Assembly: GCA_947460825.1 (NCBI GenBank)
Contig: CANHHA010000008.1
Location: forward strand, 19,649-83,648
Source: Flavobacteriales bacterium
Lineage (GTDB): Bacteria; Bacteroidota; Bacteroidia; Flavobacteriales_D; Crocinitomicaceae
Reading direction: 5' to 3'
Length of the DNA stretch: 64,000 nt
A program made the translations under genes and the position numbers. The notes beneath the pieces are model-generated. The model had not been told where the DNA came from, did not search any database, and saw only the letters and a program-made list of their open reading frames with translations. Positions 9,951-20,847 of the stretch are shown one piece after another (the first letter of the stretch is position 1; every line of letters begins with the position of its first letter).

Positions 9951-12725
9951 TTAATACTTAAATTCTTTTCCTTTTTCTCGCGCTTCAATTCCTTCTTTCA
10001 TCCATAAGGGTTGTTCACCATTATTTAGGTAAAAATCAAAAAATTGACGCATGCGGATGCTTAAATCCATTTTATTGGGTAAGCGCGTTAGGTTATGGTC
10101 ATCGTCGTTATAGTTTAACATCCAACAAGGTTTTCCCAACCTGCGAAGTCCGGTATACAACTCAATGCCTTGATACCACGGCACGGCACCATCTTTATCA
10201 TTTGCCATTACGAGTAAGGGCGTATTGACCTTAGGCAAATGGAAAATTGGCGAGTTTTCTAGGTACAAGTCAGGGCGTTCCCATATGGTTGCCCCAATTC
10301 TACTTTGCGAAGATTCATATTGAAACTGGCGGTTTAAGCCACTCCCCCAACGAATACCCCCGTAAGCGGAGAACATATTGCTTACTGGTGCTCCGGCCAT
10401 TGCCGCCTTGTATCGGTTCGTCATGGTAATGAGTTGGGCGGTTTGATACCCTCCCCAGCTTTGACCTTGCAAGCCCATGCGTGTAGAATCGATCGAATAA
10501 TTTTTAAGCATGTAATCGGTTCCGCTCATTATGCAATCATACGCACCTTTAGCTGGATACCCTGGTTTATAGCGAATATCTGGAATCAATACTACATATC
10601 CTGCTGATGCATACTCTGTTGGATTTATGGTGCTTGCTGTTGGTGCGGGGCCACGATAACTGTGTAAGTTATCGCCGTTCAATTCATAGTAATATACCAG
10701 GAGTGGATATTTTTTTGCCGGGTTATAATTCTCGGGTTTGTAAACAATTCCTTCTAAATCAAATCCTTGATAGCTTTTCCAACGGATTAATTCAGCGGTT
10801 GGCCAGAGGTACTCTGATTGTTGTGGATTAGCCCATGAAACTCGTTTGAATACGCTTACATTTCCACCAACTTCAACATCAGGAAACTGATCCACCCGCA
10901 TGCGACGAAGCACATACACGGATGTATCTTTTGCTTTAGTGAAAGACCATACTTTGAAAGCTCCCCGATCCACCATTTGAAGTAAAAATGAAGGCGTTGC
11001 CGTCCAAATAGAGACTTTTTTTGTGGTGCGATTTCTCGCTTGAAAATAACCACTATTCCATGCTACATTGATTGAGTCTGAATTCCATTTAATCCATTCC
11101 CAATCTGTAGTTTTAGTATCGTCGAAGGTCAAACAGCGATTTTGTTTCGTGCGTAGATCAAACGCATAGATATTATCTTGTGAAGCATAGTAATAGGCGT
11201 CACCATTCGCATTGAACCCATAGGTTGCTGCGGGACCTGGATCCATGGGTTGCCCGTTCAGGTCTTCTTCCCAAGGTTCTTTTACTGCACAACTCATGCA
11301 GATTTCATTCAAATTTTGGTCGATTTGAAGTACATAGTGATTTTTGCGGGTCGGGTCGAAATAGGTAAAAGAATTCCCATCGTTTGATAGATGCCCCACA
11401 TAGGCGACTGCCTGTTTAAGTAGCACGCGTTCTCCTGTTCGAAGGTCTAAGCGATACACATCGTTCAGGGACGGGTTTTTCCATTGCGCTTGAATCGCAT
11501 AAGGATCATCATGATAAACCAAGGTGAAATTACTTTGACTGTGAATATTCAAGGAACAACGCAAGGAATCCGGACACCACGTTTGGGTGGTAAAATCAGT
11601 AAGATTCATTGCGACCAATTCACCTCGTTTATCCCCGTCTTTGATTTCCAGTAGTTGTTGGGGTTGTAGGGTTAGGTCTTGCGGTGACCAAAGGTCTAAG
11701 CGAACCTTTTCTGATTCCAACAAGGTGTCTTTCTGAAAAACAATGCGATCGCTGAGCGTAAATTTCACATAGGGTAAATAATCAAAAAATGCGGGTTGAA
11801 CCTTATCATTAATTCCTTTGAAACCGAAGGATTTTGTGGTGGTTGAATCACCGAAGGTTATCAACGAATCTTTGAGTAAAGAGTAAACTCCCAAGTCATA
11901 CTGCTTAATTTTGTTGGTGTCGGAAGCGTAAAGAAAGGCTAACATATTCCCTTCTTTATTCCATTGAAGTGATTTAATGCTCCGTTGTGAGGTACCCACC
12001 ATAATTGGCATTAAAGCATCAGGAGAAATAACCCATAATCTTAAGGTATCTTGCTTTCCTTTTTCTTGGGTAATGTAGGCCAAATTACCCTGTTTCGATA
12101 GTAAGAAATCCGTAGTATTATTTACTTGAAACAAGCGATAATCCCAGGTTTCCAGAACCAAGGTAGTACCATCAGATTTTATTTCCTTGATAGGGGTAAT
12201 CGGTTTCTTTTTGCCATGAAACAAACACTTCTTTGGGGATTTAATCGTTGATGGTTTTGGTTTATCGTTTTGCTCTTTCAAAAACGCCAAGTAATCTGCT
12301 GATTCAGACACTTGAAATCTTTTAACCTGAGCTTCTATTCGAAGGGTATCCTTGATGGAATTATAAACTACCAGGGTATCTTTTGGCCACTTCTTTTTAT
12401 CTATTTTATTCAACTCACAGGTTCTCAAGGTATCAAATCCTGCAGTACGTCGCCAAGCCATTAAGGAACCGGACTCGTTCATTTGTAATTCTTTAGCAGC
12501 GAACATAGAATCTTTAGTTCCGCTAGGAACATGCTGCCAATGTAGATACCCGTCCCCTTTCATGGGCAACACTTCAAAGGTTAACCACGCGCCCTGATTA
12601 GAAAGCTTTACCTTATCAATTCGATTCCAACGAGCATAGGCATGGTGATCAATTACTTGCTTTTGAGCATAGCTCATTGAGGAAGCAACTAAACTTATTA
12701 GAAGGATTAAAAGTCGAGACCTCAT
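9951..12725 (-). CDS. Secreted S9-family prolyl oligopeptidase-like peptidase
   Basis: Exported serine peptidase or dipeptidyl aminopeptidase type, 924 residues. Signal peptide MRSRLLILLISLVASSMSYA, then a long beta-propeller-like region (about 25-650) and a C-terminal alpha/beta-hydrolase domain. Catalytic triad as read: Ser in GQSWGGY (about 754), Asp in ANDKDGAVPW (about 844), His in NDDDHNL (about 876). FDLEGIVYKPENY introduces the hydrolase domain. No T9SS tail is present, so it is probably periplasmic. A TAATTTCG box ends only 3 bp before the ATG (12729-12736), which would give an almost leaderless message. Confidence 0.92.
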   Translation of the reverse strand: MRSRLLILLISLVASSMSYAQKQVIDHHAYARWNRIDKVKLSNQGAWLTFEVLPMKGDGYLHWQHVPSGTKDSMFAAKELQMNESGSLMAWRRTAGFDTLRTCELNKIDKKKWPKDTLVVYNSIKDTLRIEAQVKRFQVSESADYLAFLKEQNDKPKPSTIKSPKKCLFHGKKKPITPIKEIKSDGTTLVLETWDYRLFQVNNTTDFLLSKQGNLAYITQEKGKQDTLRLWVISPDALMPIMVGTSQRSIKSLQWNKEGNMLAFLYASDTNKIKQYDLGVYSLLKDSLITFGDSTTTKSFGFKGINDKVQPAFFDYLPYVKFTLSDRIVFQKDTLLESEKVRLDLWSPQDLTLQPQQLLEIKDGDKRGELVAMNLTDFTTQTWCPDSLRCSLNIHSQSNFTLVYHDDPYAIQAQWKNPSLNDVYRLDLRTGERVLLKQAVAYVGHLSNDGNSFTYFDPTRKNHYVLQIDQNLNEICMSCAVKEPWEEDLNGQPMDPGPAATYGFNANGDAYYYASQDNIYAFDLRTKQNRCLTFDDTKTTDWEWIKWNSDSINVAWNSGYFQARNRTTKKVSIWTATPSFLLQMVDRGAFKVWSFTKAKDTSVYVLRRMRVDQFPDVEVGGNVSVFKRVSWANPQQSEYLWPTAELIRWKSYQGFDLEGIVYKPENYNPAKKYPLLVYYYELNGDNLHSYRGPAPTASTINPTEYASAGYVVLIPDIRYKPGYPAKGAYDCIMSGTDYMLKNYSIDSTRMGLQGQSWGGYQTAQLITMTNRYKAAMAGAPVSNMFSAYGGIRWGSGLNRQFQYESSQSRIGATIWERPDLYLENSPIFHLPKVNTPLLVMANDKDGAVPWYQGIELYTGLRRLGKPCWMLNYNDDDHNLTRLPNKMDLSIRMRQFFDFYLNNGEQPLWMKEGIEAREKGKEFKY

Positions 12726-12728
12726 GCA

Positions 12729-12736
12729 CGAAATTA
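12729..12736 (-). promoter_or_regulatory. Possible -7 box directly abutting the S9 peptidase start
   Basis: TAATTTCG (near match to TAnnTTTG) on the minus strand, 3 bp from the ATG. If used, transcription would start at or within the first codon. Position and sequence are the only support. Confidence 0.3.
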
Positions 12737-12746
12737 AACAAAAGGA

Positions 12747-15700
12747 TTAATGAGAAACCATGAACCTTAGTTTTTCCCCATCCTTCAAAGAAACAACATA
12801 GCTGCCTGGAGACAGCATACCGACTTGGACTGTTTGTTTGGTAATACCGTTCGAAGGAACCAGTAAGACTAAACGCCCCGAAGCATCGAAAATTTCAACA
12901 TCCGGCAATAACTCATTGGTAAGTGACTCAATCGTTAATTCTGAATTCGTTGGAACCGGATAAATCCTTGTTTTGGCTACCTTAAGTTCATCAAGGTTCT
13001 GTATTCCAAATGCGAATTGAATGGATGTTGCAGCGCATCCGGACGGGTAGGTAACTTCTACGGTATAGTACCCTGGTGTTATTGGAACATACGTTGCCGA
13101 ATTACTATTTTGAATTTCTTGACCACCAAAATACCATTGATATGAAGTCCCCACTGCACTTGTGGTAAGCGTTCCATTGTTAATTGTTACAACAGGCACG
13201 GGTGCATTGTTTACTGTTATAGAAACGGAAGATGCAGAACAACTTGCAATGATGCCTGCTATGGCATGTGATGTTGATTTACCAGCCTCAATAAAGGTGG
13301 TTCCGTGTAAGGATGATATGTGAATTGGTGCAGAAGTATTTACACCAGTTGATAGTTGAGATTCCGTATTATCTCCAAACCCAAAGACCGAGTAATCGTT
13401 TCTCAAAAGTAAGGTATGGTACTGACCACAAGAAATGCGATTCACTCCGGTGATTGCAATTTTCTCGGGAACGTTTCTATCTACATTATCGTTTAATCCA
13501 AGCTGCCCAACATTATTTTTACCTGTGGACCAAACTGATCCATCTGATTTTAAAATCACTGAAAAATCAGCACCACCGCTTATCTGAATTGCTTGTTTGA
13601 ACGAAGAAACAGTAGGAATTACTCGGTTAAGGTTATCACTTAATCCAAGTTGCCCATTCGCATTATTACCCCAAACAAACAAATTACCGCTTGAGTCAAT
13701 TGCAAAAGAATGAAATTCACCTACTCCAATTTTCTCAATTCCAGTTAGATTCGGAATAACCACTGGAACAGCAGTAGAATTAAGGTTTCCTAGTCCTAAC
13801 TGGCCAGAGGTATTATTTCCAAAAGCGAGTACAGTACCATCGGTTCTCAAGCACAAGAAGTGTCTTCTTCCACCAACAATAGTATCGATGTTTTGTAAGG
13901 CTGGATTTAGGTATGGGAAATTATAAATTGACGTGTTCCCTGTCCCTAATTGTCCATAGGTATTATTTCCCCACACATATACATTCCCCGCATTGGTTAC
14001 AACCATGGCACTATTTTCAGAACTCGCAAGGGATTTAACAGCTGAAAGGGAAGGCATTAACACAGGGACGTTGGACGAAGTAAACGTTCCATTTCCAAGC
14101 TGACCGTTTGAATTATTACCCCACGCGTATACCTGGCCTGCTGCATCTCTACCAAGGGCGAAATTCCAGCCAGATGAAAGCTCTTCGAGTGCTAAATTAG
14201 CATTCATTTCTGTGGGCGTACCGATGCTTTGATTTGTACCATCTCCAAACATGCCATTCGCGTTATATCCAAACGAATACGTTTGATTTAATACCGATGA
14301 ATTTTGAGTTAATGTTACATTCCCCGTTTGATATACGACCAAGGTAGAATCTGTAGTTTGTGCTACTGGAAGCCCTCCAGTTGTCCATTCATTATTGGAA
14401 ATTGAGTTAGAAAACAAAATCACTGAATCTCCCTCACAAAACGTAAGGGGCGAACTATTCGTAATGATAGGTGATGGCATCACATCGATTAACAAGGTGT
14501 CATTAAATGGCTGATAACATCCAGTACCTTGATTAAACGCAGTAAAGGTAACTTGATCATTGTCCTGAAATGTACTGCTACTGAATTGACCTGAAGGCCC
14601 AAAAGTACCTTGGGACACCCCATTGATATAGTATAAATACGTTGAACCTCCAGTGGCTTGAAAATCTAAGGTTGATCCACTGCAAATTAAGGGCTGCGGC
14701 TGCGTTGACAGGGACAAACTCATTGAATTAACATTGAAAATAAAGGTGTCTATTATAGAAGGGCAGGTACCGTTAAAGCCCTGAACTAATATCGTATCAC
14801 CATTTAATAAATCATTCATAGAAAACAGTCCAGTAGCAGTAATATTTGGAGCAGCACTGTTGTGTATGTAGGAATAATTCATAGCGCCAGTAGCACTAAA
14901 ATTAACCGTATCTAAAAGGCAAATGGTTAAATCAATATCATCACACGATGCGATTAAGGTAGGATATGGATAAACAACTAGCGAGATTGGTGTTATTGCA
15001 GCTGCGCTGCATCCAAACGTTTCACCCATTACTGATAATGTATCGCCATTATTCAATGTTCCAGTAAAGGTGTTATTGGTTGAATTTGGACCAATTGCCA
15101 CTGAATTCAGTAAAAACTGATAATTATTTGCTCCGGATGCGATAACATTAACGGCATCGCCTACGCATATTTGATTCCCCCCTTGATTCGCAATGGTAAC
15201 ATTTGGATAACTATACACATTGAAGATTAGTGATGGAGAATAGTCGGTACAATTTTGATTTGACCCAAGAACTTCGACTAAATCATTATCCTGTAAATTA
15301 GCAAGTGTTAGTGTTGCGGATGGAGAGGCTGGTCCTTGAGACACACCATTCACAAAAAACTGATAGTTAGAGGCACCATTTGCGGTAAAAAGCACTGGAG
15401 TTCCAGCACACAAGGCTAAATCTAATTCCGTAGATGTCAATGTAGTTGTTGGGGTTTGATTAACAACAAATGCAGGGATTACGCTCGTTTGAACACACCC
15501 TAAATTCGATGTTCCAATTACACCAACAACAGCACCATTTAACAAATTATTTAGCTGTAATGAATTCGCTCCAGATTGAACGCCAATATTAGTGCCATTC
15601 AACTGAAACTGATATTGGGTGGCACCATTTGCATTGAAGGTGATATTCTGCCCACTACAAACCGCATTGCCGCCATTGGAACTTGACAAGGTAACTACTG

Positions 15701-18700
15701 GATTCGAATTAATCTGAATGTTAACCGATGATTGATTTGAGCACCCATTACTTGCCCCTGTAACTTGAAGGAGGTATGAACCCGCAGGATATGATTGCAT
15801 TGCAACGGTATTAACTGCACTTGGGGGCCCTAATAACTGACCATTCAAACTAAGCGTATAGGTGGTGGCACCAGAAGCTTGATAGGTTATGTTATCTCCT
15901 TGGCAGAACACATTGTTTGGGTCGTTACTTGTAACAATTACGCTCGGAATGGCATTTACAGTAAAGGTCATTGGTGCAGATGTAGCGGTGCACCCCAATG
16001 AACTTCCTAAAACGGTAATCGTTTGTCCATTGGTAAAATTATTTGATGAATAAGTATTTGTATTACTTAAACTTCCTTGTGAAGCTCCATTTAAATAAAA
16101 TTGAAACTGATTCGCGCCAGATGCAGTTATAGTAACAGTATCACCTAAACAGAAAATATTATCAAAATCCGAGCTTTGAAGGGTAATTACAGGAATTGGA
16201 TTTACTTGCACGTTTAGTGTAGGACTGGAAGAAACACAAGAATTTGCACCAACACCCTGAATACTAAGTTGATTTGAACCAACAGGAAGGATTGGATTAA
16301 AAGAAGGGGATGCCTGTTGGGGTCCGAAAGGATTTCCATTTACGTAGAGTTGGTATTGGGAAGCACCTGCACCGTTGATGCCAATCGCCTGTCCTGCACA
16401 CAAGGTGTTCTGCGGATTATTTGAGAAAATCGGCACATTAGGAAGTGGTAGAATGGTAAAAGGAATACTTGAAGCAACAGTACATGCGCCAATTGAACCA
16501 AGTACAGAAACACTTTGACCATTTTGGAGTGCATTCGTTGAAAACGAGGTTGTAGCGCTTGGAGCACCTTGGGAAACCCCAGCTACGAAAAACTCATAAA
16601 CAGAAGCTCCAGAAGCGGTAAATATGACTGACGTATTCTGACACACCGTTGAATCTAGATCATTTGAAACCATAGATGTTGTTGGTACAGCTAGTACTTC
16701 AAATACAACGGTGTCGCTATAATTCTGGCAACCGTTGAATACCCCTTTTGCAAAGAGTTGGTCGTTATTTACTAAGGCATTCGTGTTGTACGTATTCGTT
16801 GCACTTAATGGCCCGGTTGGAACACCATTTAGATAGAATTGATAGAGTACCCCTCCACTTGCGTTAAAGTTCACTTGGGTTCCTTGACAAATCGACGTGT
16901 CAAGGTCATTGAATGTTAAGCTGACATTGGGCAAACTGTTTACAACAAAACCAAAAGATTGAGGGGATATAGAAGAACATCCTGCGGATGAAATACCAAT
17001 TACCTGAATCGTATCGAACGTTGCCAATGCAGTGGTCGTGTAGGTATTAACTCCTGGTGCACCTGTTGGGACATGATTCAACAGAAACTGATACGTATTT
17101 GCACCACCCCCGGTGAAGGTAACACTTTGATTATCACAAATCACATTGCTTGCGGCCGAGGTAGCCAATGTAACGATTGGAAGAGGGTTCACCTGGACTG
17201 TAATTGCAGCAGATGTATCCACACATCCCGTGGAAGTATATTTCCCAATAACTTTAATCACATCCCCATTCACTAAAGCAGAGGTGGTGTAGGTTGGGTT
17301 TAGTGTAAAACCCGAAATAGGCACATTGTTCTTGAGAAAACGATACTGTTGAGCACCAGAAGCGGTAAAGGTGATCGCACTTTGAGCACAAATCGTGTTG
17401 TCTAAATCATTCGAAGCGAGTGCTACTACAGGCGAAGGATTTACTGTAAATACAAAGGTTGGTTGCATCGCACTTGGGCATCCATTTTCTATACTCACAA
17501 AACTTACGGTATCGTTATTTTGGAGTATTGACGTTTGATAAAGTGTATCGTTAACCGTAGGTGGATTATTTAAAAGATTTCCGTTTAGGTACCAGGCATA
17601 GGTGTGCAAATTACTAGAACTTCCTATGTTAAAAATCACATTAGATCCTGCACAAATCGTGGTATCGGCGTCGGAGGAAATCACAAATATATCCGGATTA
17701 TTAATTTGAATCGTCTGCTGAATTGTGTCTACACAATAATTTGTGTATTCTGCAATCAACACTACATTAAAGCTACCATAACCTTCAAAGATATGTGCAC
17801 TGGTGTCTTGAACCCCATTAATAATTAGAACACTATCACCCGCACAAGGTGTACATGGCGTAGGTACTCCGACATACCCAGAATCGGCATAGAACGAATT
17901 TGAACCATCCCCGAAGTACCACAAGTAACTAACATCATTAGGATTTCCGGAAAAACTACTTGAGGTATTTGTAAAGAAGGTGGTATCGTTATAACAGAAC
18001 GGGCCGACAGCTGTAAATCCTGCGGTAACTGCGGGGGTAGCAGAAAGGTTCCAGTTAGCAATTGCAGGTGCTGCACCGGAATTCGTAGAAAAATGCGCGG
18101 TAAATGTTGCCGTTCCTGAAGCCCCTACTGATTTAAAGTCAATACACGTTGCGGTCACATTTCCAGGAGTGTTTTTAACAAACATTGCAGTAGATGCCAG
18201 GTTACTTGAATACAAGTAAATTGAATCCTGACAATTCCCACTCATGACTAAACTATCAATAACTGTTTGTGCAGATCCCCCTTGCATTTGGACGTGACTT
18301 CCAGCAAGAATTCTTAGTTTTTTATACACATTGTTACCTTCCAATTTTTGAGGCTGAGTAACCACATTCGGTCCAACACTAATTGCATATTTCGGGAAAT
18401 ATAATGTTACCTCATTAAACGAAAGGTTTGCAGTTCTCAGGTTGTTTTCAGAAGAGGGTGAACCAATGTATATTTTTGAATTTCCTGCATAAAACTGAAA
18501 GTTAGCCGTGGTTCCCGTAGATGTAAAATTACGTGAAATATTAATATTGGAATTGCCAAATCTCACGCGCTGAAACGTTGTCGAGAGCTGATTATTTACA
18601 GAGAAGTACCCAAAATTCGCATTGTAATTCATCGTATTAAAACCACCATTAAAAACCGAGAAATTAACGGAGTCGGTCATTTGAAGGGTTCCATTTAATA

Positions 18701-20141
18701 TAAGCGAATCTGCTGAATTCAACATTACCACACTAATGTTGGCATTGATTATCGAACTGTTTGATGTTAATGTCGCTTGGTCCCGGAAAATTATAGAGGC
18801 AGAAGGAATTCCTTGGATTAACGAAAGTTGCGCGTCTAGCAATAGGTCACCAAAGGCATACATATCGGTTTGCATTAACCCTACTGTGGGTTGGTTAATA
18901 GCTGCCCAAGACATATAAGCAAATTGAGGAGCCACATTAATGGTGACTTGCTGATTGGGCAACGAAAAAGAAAGCGCATCGAAATAAACGGAATCTAATT
19001 GTCCAGGAAAGCATGCCGTGGCCACACCCCCACTGGTAAGGGACCAATGAGAACTACTTGAATAGTTCCCGGAATTGCCTATCCAATAGAATTTTGAACC
19101 AACATATGACCAACCACTTGCTAGATTCAAGGTATCAGATAGCGCTATGTTATAAATCTGTGAAGGAGCGGCAATTGCTTGAACTCGATTAATTGAAAGA
19201 TTTTGCCCTGTAAATATGGGATGGCCAGTTTTGATGAACTCAGCAACTTGTCCAACCGCTGTAAGTGCTTTAAGTAGCGTTTTATTTGCGCACGACCCTG
19301 ATGTGACTAAAGAGTCTAAAGAAAGAACATCCCCGTTATTTATATTGATGGTATTTCCAAGGGTAATTGAACGAATCAAATTAAAATGGTTGTTGTTAAC
19401 CACAGTAACAGGTCCGGAATTTAATCTCAATTCGTTATAATTCTTACCCCCCCCTGTAAACACAGTTGTGCCAACATTATTAAGGTTAATTCGGCCGTTG
19501 GTATGAATGATAGAGAAATTCGTGGAGCTTACATTCCATACGGTTCCAGTGAGGGCAAGTATGGTATTGGTCAAATTAAACGTTCTAACGTTCGCTCCCA
19601 AGGAGTAGAAGTTTGCTATGCTTGAATTGGTGCTAATTAAATTAATTGTCCCGGCATTTAGATACAAATCAGCGCTAGAGGTAATGACACTCACATTCAA
19701 AATACCATTCCCAACCATTTTTATGTCGTTGGTCCAAATTCGTCCATTTGAAATAAGTGTCCCCGTAGTGTTAGTTGTCAAATTCCAAAACCCAGTCCAA
19801 CCTGTAAAGGTAGGATTTACAGACCCTCTAAGTGACGTAGAAACAGATATCGAAGGTAAAGCACATTGAAATTGAAAGGGTATGTTTGCGCCTGAAAAAT
19901 CAAACGTTGCGACATCAATCGGAAGATTTAAGTTTACGATACTTGCTGCAACTAAACCAGAATTCACATCAAAATATACGGAATCCCCTGCTGCCGGAAT
20001 AACTCCGAATGAAACACCCCCCGAAGTAAAAGACCAGCTCGAAGGCGATGACCAGGAACCACTTCCACCAACCCAATACAATGAACCCGCATTAGCTAAG
20101 AAGTTTATTAACAGTAGGGCTAGGAATAAAATACGTTTCAT
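12747..20141 (-). CDS. Giant T9SS-secreted surface protein: Ig-like repeats, RCC1 propeller, type A sorting domain
   Basis: 2464 residues, probably a cell-surface or released adhesin-like protein. Order: signal peptide (MKRILFLALLLINFLANA); two copies of a YWxGxSGxxSSxSxWSxTSGG motif starting near residues 22 and 352 in a beta-rich N-terminal third; a PKD-like unit near 705-760 (SYLWYFGDGS); 14 Ig-like repeats of about 85 residues (about 825-1900), each beginning like SNDLDNTICAQSAITFTASG; seven RCC1-type blades (about 1955-2265, e.g. AWGNNSNGQLGNG, VWGNNTYGQLGTG), enough for one closed propeller; a linker; and a C-terminal type A T9SS sorting domain from about 2390 (RIYPVPTNSELTIESL, SGRLVLL, SPGSYVVSL). 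The ligand is unknown. It stands divergent from the SprB-type operon. No frame break seen. Confidence 0.9.
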   Translation of the reverse strand: MKRILFLALLLINFLANAGSLYWVGGSGSWSSPSSWSFTSGGVSFGVIPAAGDSVYFDVNSGLVAASIVNLNLPIDVATFDFSGANIPFQFQCALPSISVSTSLRGSVNPTFTGWTGFWNLTTNTTGTLISNGRIWTNDIKMVGNGILNVSVITSSADLYLNAGTINLISTNSSIANFYSLGANVRTFNLTNTILALTGTVWNVSSTNFSIIHTNGRINLNNVGTTVFTGGGKNYNELRLNSGPVTVVNNNHFNLIRSITLGNTININNGDVLSLDSLVTSGSCANKTLLKALTAVGQVAEFIKTGHPIFTGQNLSINRVQAIAAPSQIYNIALSDTLNLASGWSYVGSKFYWIGNSGNYSSSSHWSLTSGGVATACFPGQLDSVYFDALSFSLPNQQVTINVAPQFAYMSWAAINQPTVGLMQTDMYAFGDLLLDAQLSLIQGIPSASIIFRDQATLTSNSSIINANISVVMLNSADSLILNGTLQMTDSVNFSVFNGGFNTMNYNANFGYFSVNNQLSTTFQRVRFGNSNINISRNFTSTGTTANFQFYAGNSKIYIGSPSSENNLRTANLSFNEVTLYFPKYAISVGPNVVTQPQKLEGNNVYKKLRILAGSHVQMQGGSAQTVIDSLVMSGNCQDSIYLYSSNLASTAMFVKNTPGNVTATCIDFKSVGASGTATFTAHFSTNSGAAPAIANWNLSATPAVTAGFTAVGPFCYNDTTFFTNTSSSFSGNPNDVSYLWYFGDGSNSFYADSGYVGVPTPCTPCAGDSVLIINGVQDTSAHIFEGYGSFNVVLIAEYTNYCVDTIQQTIQINNPDIFVISSDADTTICAGSNVIFNIGSSSNLHTYAWYLNGNLLNNPPTVNDTLYQTSILQNNDTVSFVSIENGCPSAMQPTFVFTVNPSPVVALASNDLDNTICAQSAITFTASGAQQYRFLKNNVPISGFTLNPTYTTSALVNGDVIKVIGKYTSTGCVDTSAAITVQVNPLPIVTLATSAASNVICDNQSVTFTGGGANTYQFLLNHVPTGAPGVNTYTTTALATFDTIQVIGISSAGCSSISPQSFGFVVNSLPNVSLTFNDLDTSICQGTQVNFNASGGVLYQFYLNGVPTGPLSATNTYNTNALVNNDQLFAKGVFNGCQNYSDTVVFEVLAVPTTSMVSNDLDSTVCQNTSVIFTASGASVYEFFVAGVSQGAPSATTSFSTNALQNGQSVSVLGSIGACTVASSIPFTILPLPNVPIFSNNPQNTLCAGQAIGINGAGASQYQLYVNGNPFGPQQASPSFNPILPVGSNQLSIQGVGANSCVSSSPTLNVQVNPIPVITLQSSDFDNIFCLGDTVTITASGANQFQFYLNGASQGSLSNTNTYSSNNFTNGQTITVLGSSLGCTATSAPMTFTVNAIPSVIVTSNDPNNVFCQGDNITYQASGATTYTLSLNGQLLGPPSAVNTVAMQSYPAGSYLLQVTGASNGCSNQSSVNIQINSNPVVTLSSSNGGNAVCSGQNITFNANGATQYQFQLNGTNIGVQSGANSLQLNNLLNGAVVGVIGTSNLGCVQTSVIPAFVVNQTPTTTLTSTELDLALCAGTPVLFTANGASNYQFFVNGVSQGPASPSATLTLANLQDNDLVEVLGSNQNCTDYSPSLIFNVYSYPNVTIANQGGNQICVGDAVNVIASGANNYQFLLNSVAIGPNSTNNTFTGTLNNGDTLSVMGETFGCSAAAITPISLVVYPYPTLIASCDDIDLTICLLDTVNFSATGAMNYSYIHNSAAPNITATGLFSMNDLLNGDTILVQGFNGTCPSIIDTFIFNVNSMSLSLSTQPQPLICSGSTLDFQATGGSTYLYYINGVSQGTFGPSGQFSSSTFQDNDQVTFTAFNQGTGCYQPFNDTLLIDVMPSPIITNSSPLTFCEGDSVILFSNSISNNEWTTGGLPVAQTTDSTLVVYQTGNVTLTQNSSVLNQTYSFGYNANGMFGDGTNQSIGTPTEMNANLALEELSSGWNFALGRDAAGQVYAWGNNSNGQLGNGTFTSSNVPVLMPSLSAVKSLASSENSAMVVTNAGNVYVWGNNTYGQLGTGNTSIYNFPYLNPALQNIDTIVGGRRHFLCLRTDGTVLAFGNNTSGQLGLGNLNSTAVPVVIPNLTGIEKIGVGEFHSFAIDSSGNLFVWGNNANGQLGLSDNLNRVIPTVSSFKQAIQISGGADFSVILKSDGSVWSTGKNNVGQLGLNDNVDRNVPEKIAITGVNRISCGQYHTLLLRNDYSVFGFGDNTESQLSTGVNTSAPIHISSLHGTTFIEAGKSTSHAIAGIIASCSASSVSITVNNAPVPVVTINNGTLTTSAVGTSYQWYFGGQEIQNSNSATYVPITPGYYTVEVTYPSGCAATSIQFAFGIQNLDELKVAKTRIYPVPTNSELTIESLTNELLPDVEIFDASGRLVLLVPSNGITKQTVQVGMLSPGSYVVSLKDGEKLRFMVSH

Positions 20142-20271
20142 TATGCCAATTTTAGATGCGAAAATTAGCGCAAATATCCGCTAAATAACTTGAAAAGCCG
20201 AAAGTTTCAGCGAATAGTTATTAATTAATGATTGTTTAATAATTTACCCCACTAATCCGAAAGATTTAACA

Positions 20272-20279
20272 TAACTTTG
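20272..20279 (+). promoter_or_regulatory. Putative -7 promoter box of the SprB-like operon
   Basis: TAACTTTG, a full match to TAnnTTTG, 22 bp before the ATG at 20302, in the 160-bp gap between the giant secreted protein and the adhesin operon. No convincing -33 element at the expected spacing. Confidence 0.5.
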
Positions 20280-20301
20280 GCAAAATTTTGTAATAAATCA
20301 T

Positions 20302-20847
20302 ATGTCCAACACACCAAACTTCTACGCTTACCTGCTCCTGTTAGTCATGTCATGTGGTCAGGTATTTCAGGTGCAAGGGCAAACAAGCACCGTCAACGGC
20401 CAACAGAATCAAGCAAATACTCAAGCACCAGTGCAGTGCCCTGCGGACTTAAAACTTATTACAGTTCCAGAGGGGTTTATCGAATCAAGCAGTTTCAACG
20501 GGTATATCCATTTAAATTCAGCTACTTCGATTGTTATGACATCCATAGAGCATATTAACTTCATTCGCTTGTGCGCAGGGATGACCCCTGAGTTTTTTGC
20601 GCAAAATGGATTAACCTTGAATGAGGAAAAAGAATTTACCTCCCGAGAAAATGTTCCAGGAAAGTATTACAAAGCCAGTTTTGTAATCGATGAAATACCT
20701 CATGTGAGGTATATTGTGTTCAGTGGCGACTTAAATAGAACTTTGTGGTTAAATATAACCTATCCAAAAATGTTTGAGGCACTCATCAGTGCAGAAGTTT
20801 CTGCGATTATTGAGTCCATTAAAGCCCCTGTAAGCGATGAGAAATAA
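20302..20847 (+). CDS. Small exported protein, first gene of the SprB-like operon
   Basis: 181 residues with a hydrophobic N-terminus (FYAYLLLLVMSCGQVFQVQG) that reads as a signal peptide, followed by a Gln/Asn-rich linker (TVNGQQNQANTQAP) and a compact domain of about 130 residues with no motif I recognise. Its end overlaps the start of the first adhesin by 11 bp, so translation is coupled. From position I infer a periplasmic or surface accessory role in the adhesin/T9SS system, but nothing in the protein itself proves this. Confidence 0.7.
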   Translation: MSNTPNFYAYLLLLVMSCGQVFQVQGQTSTVNGQQNQANTQAPVQCPADLKLITVPEGFIESSSFNGYIHLNSATSIVMTSIEHINFIRLCAGMTPEFFAQNGLTLNEEKEFTSRENVPGKYYKASFVIDEIPHVRYIVFSGDLNRTLWLNITYPKMFEALISAEVSAIIESIKAPVSDEK

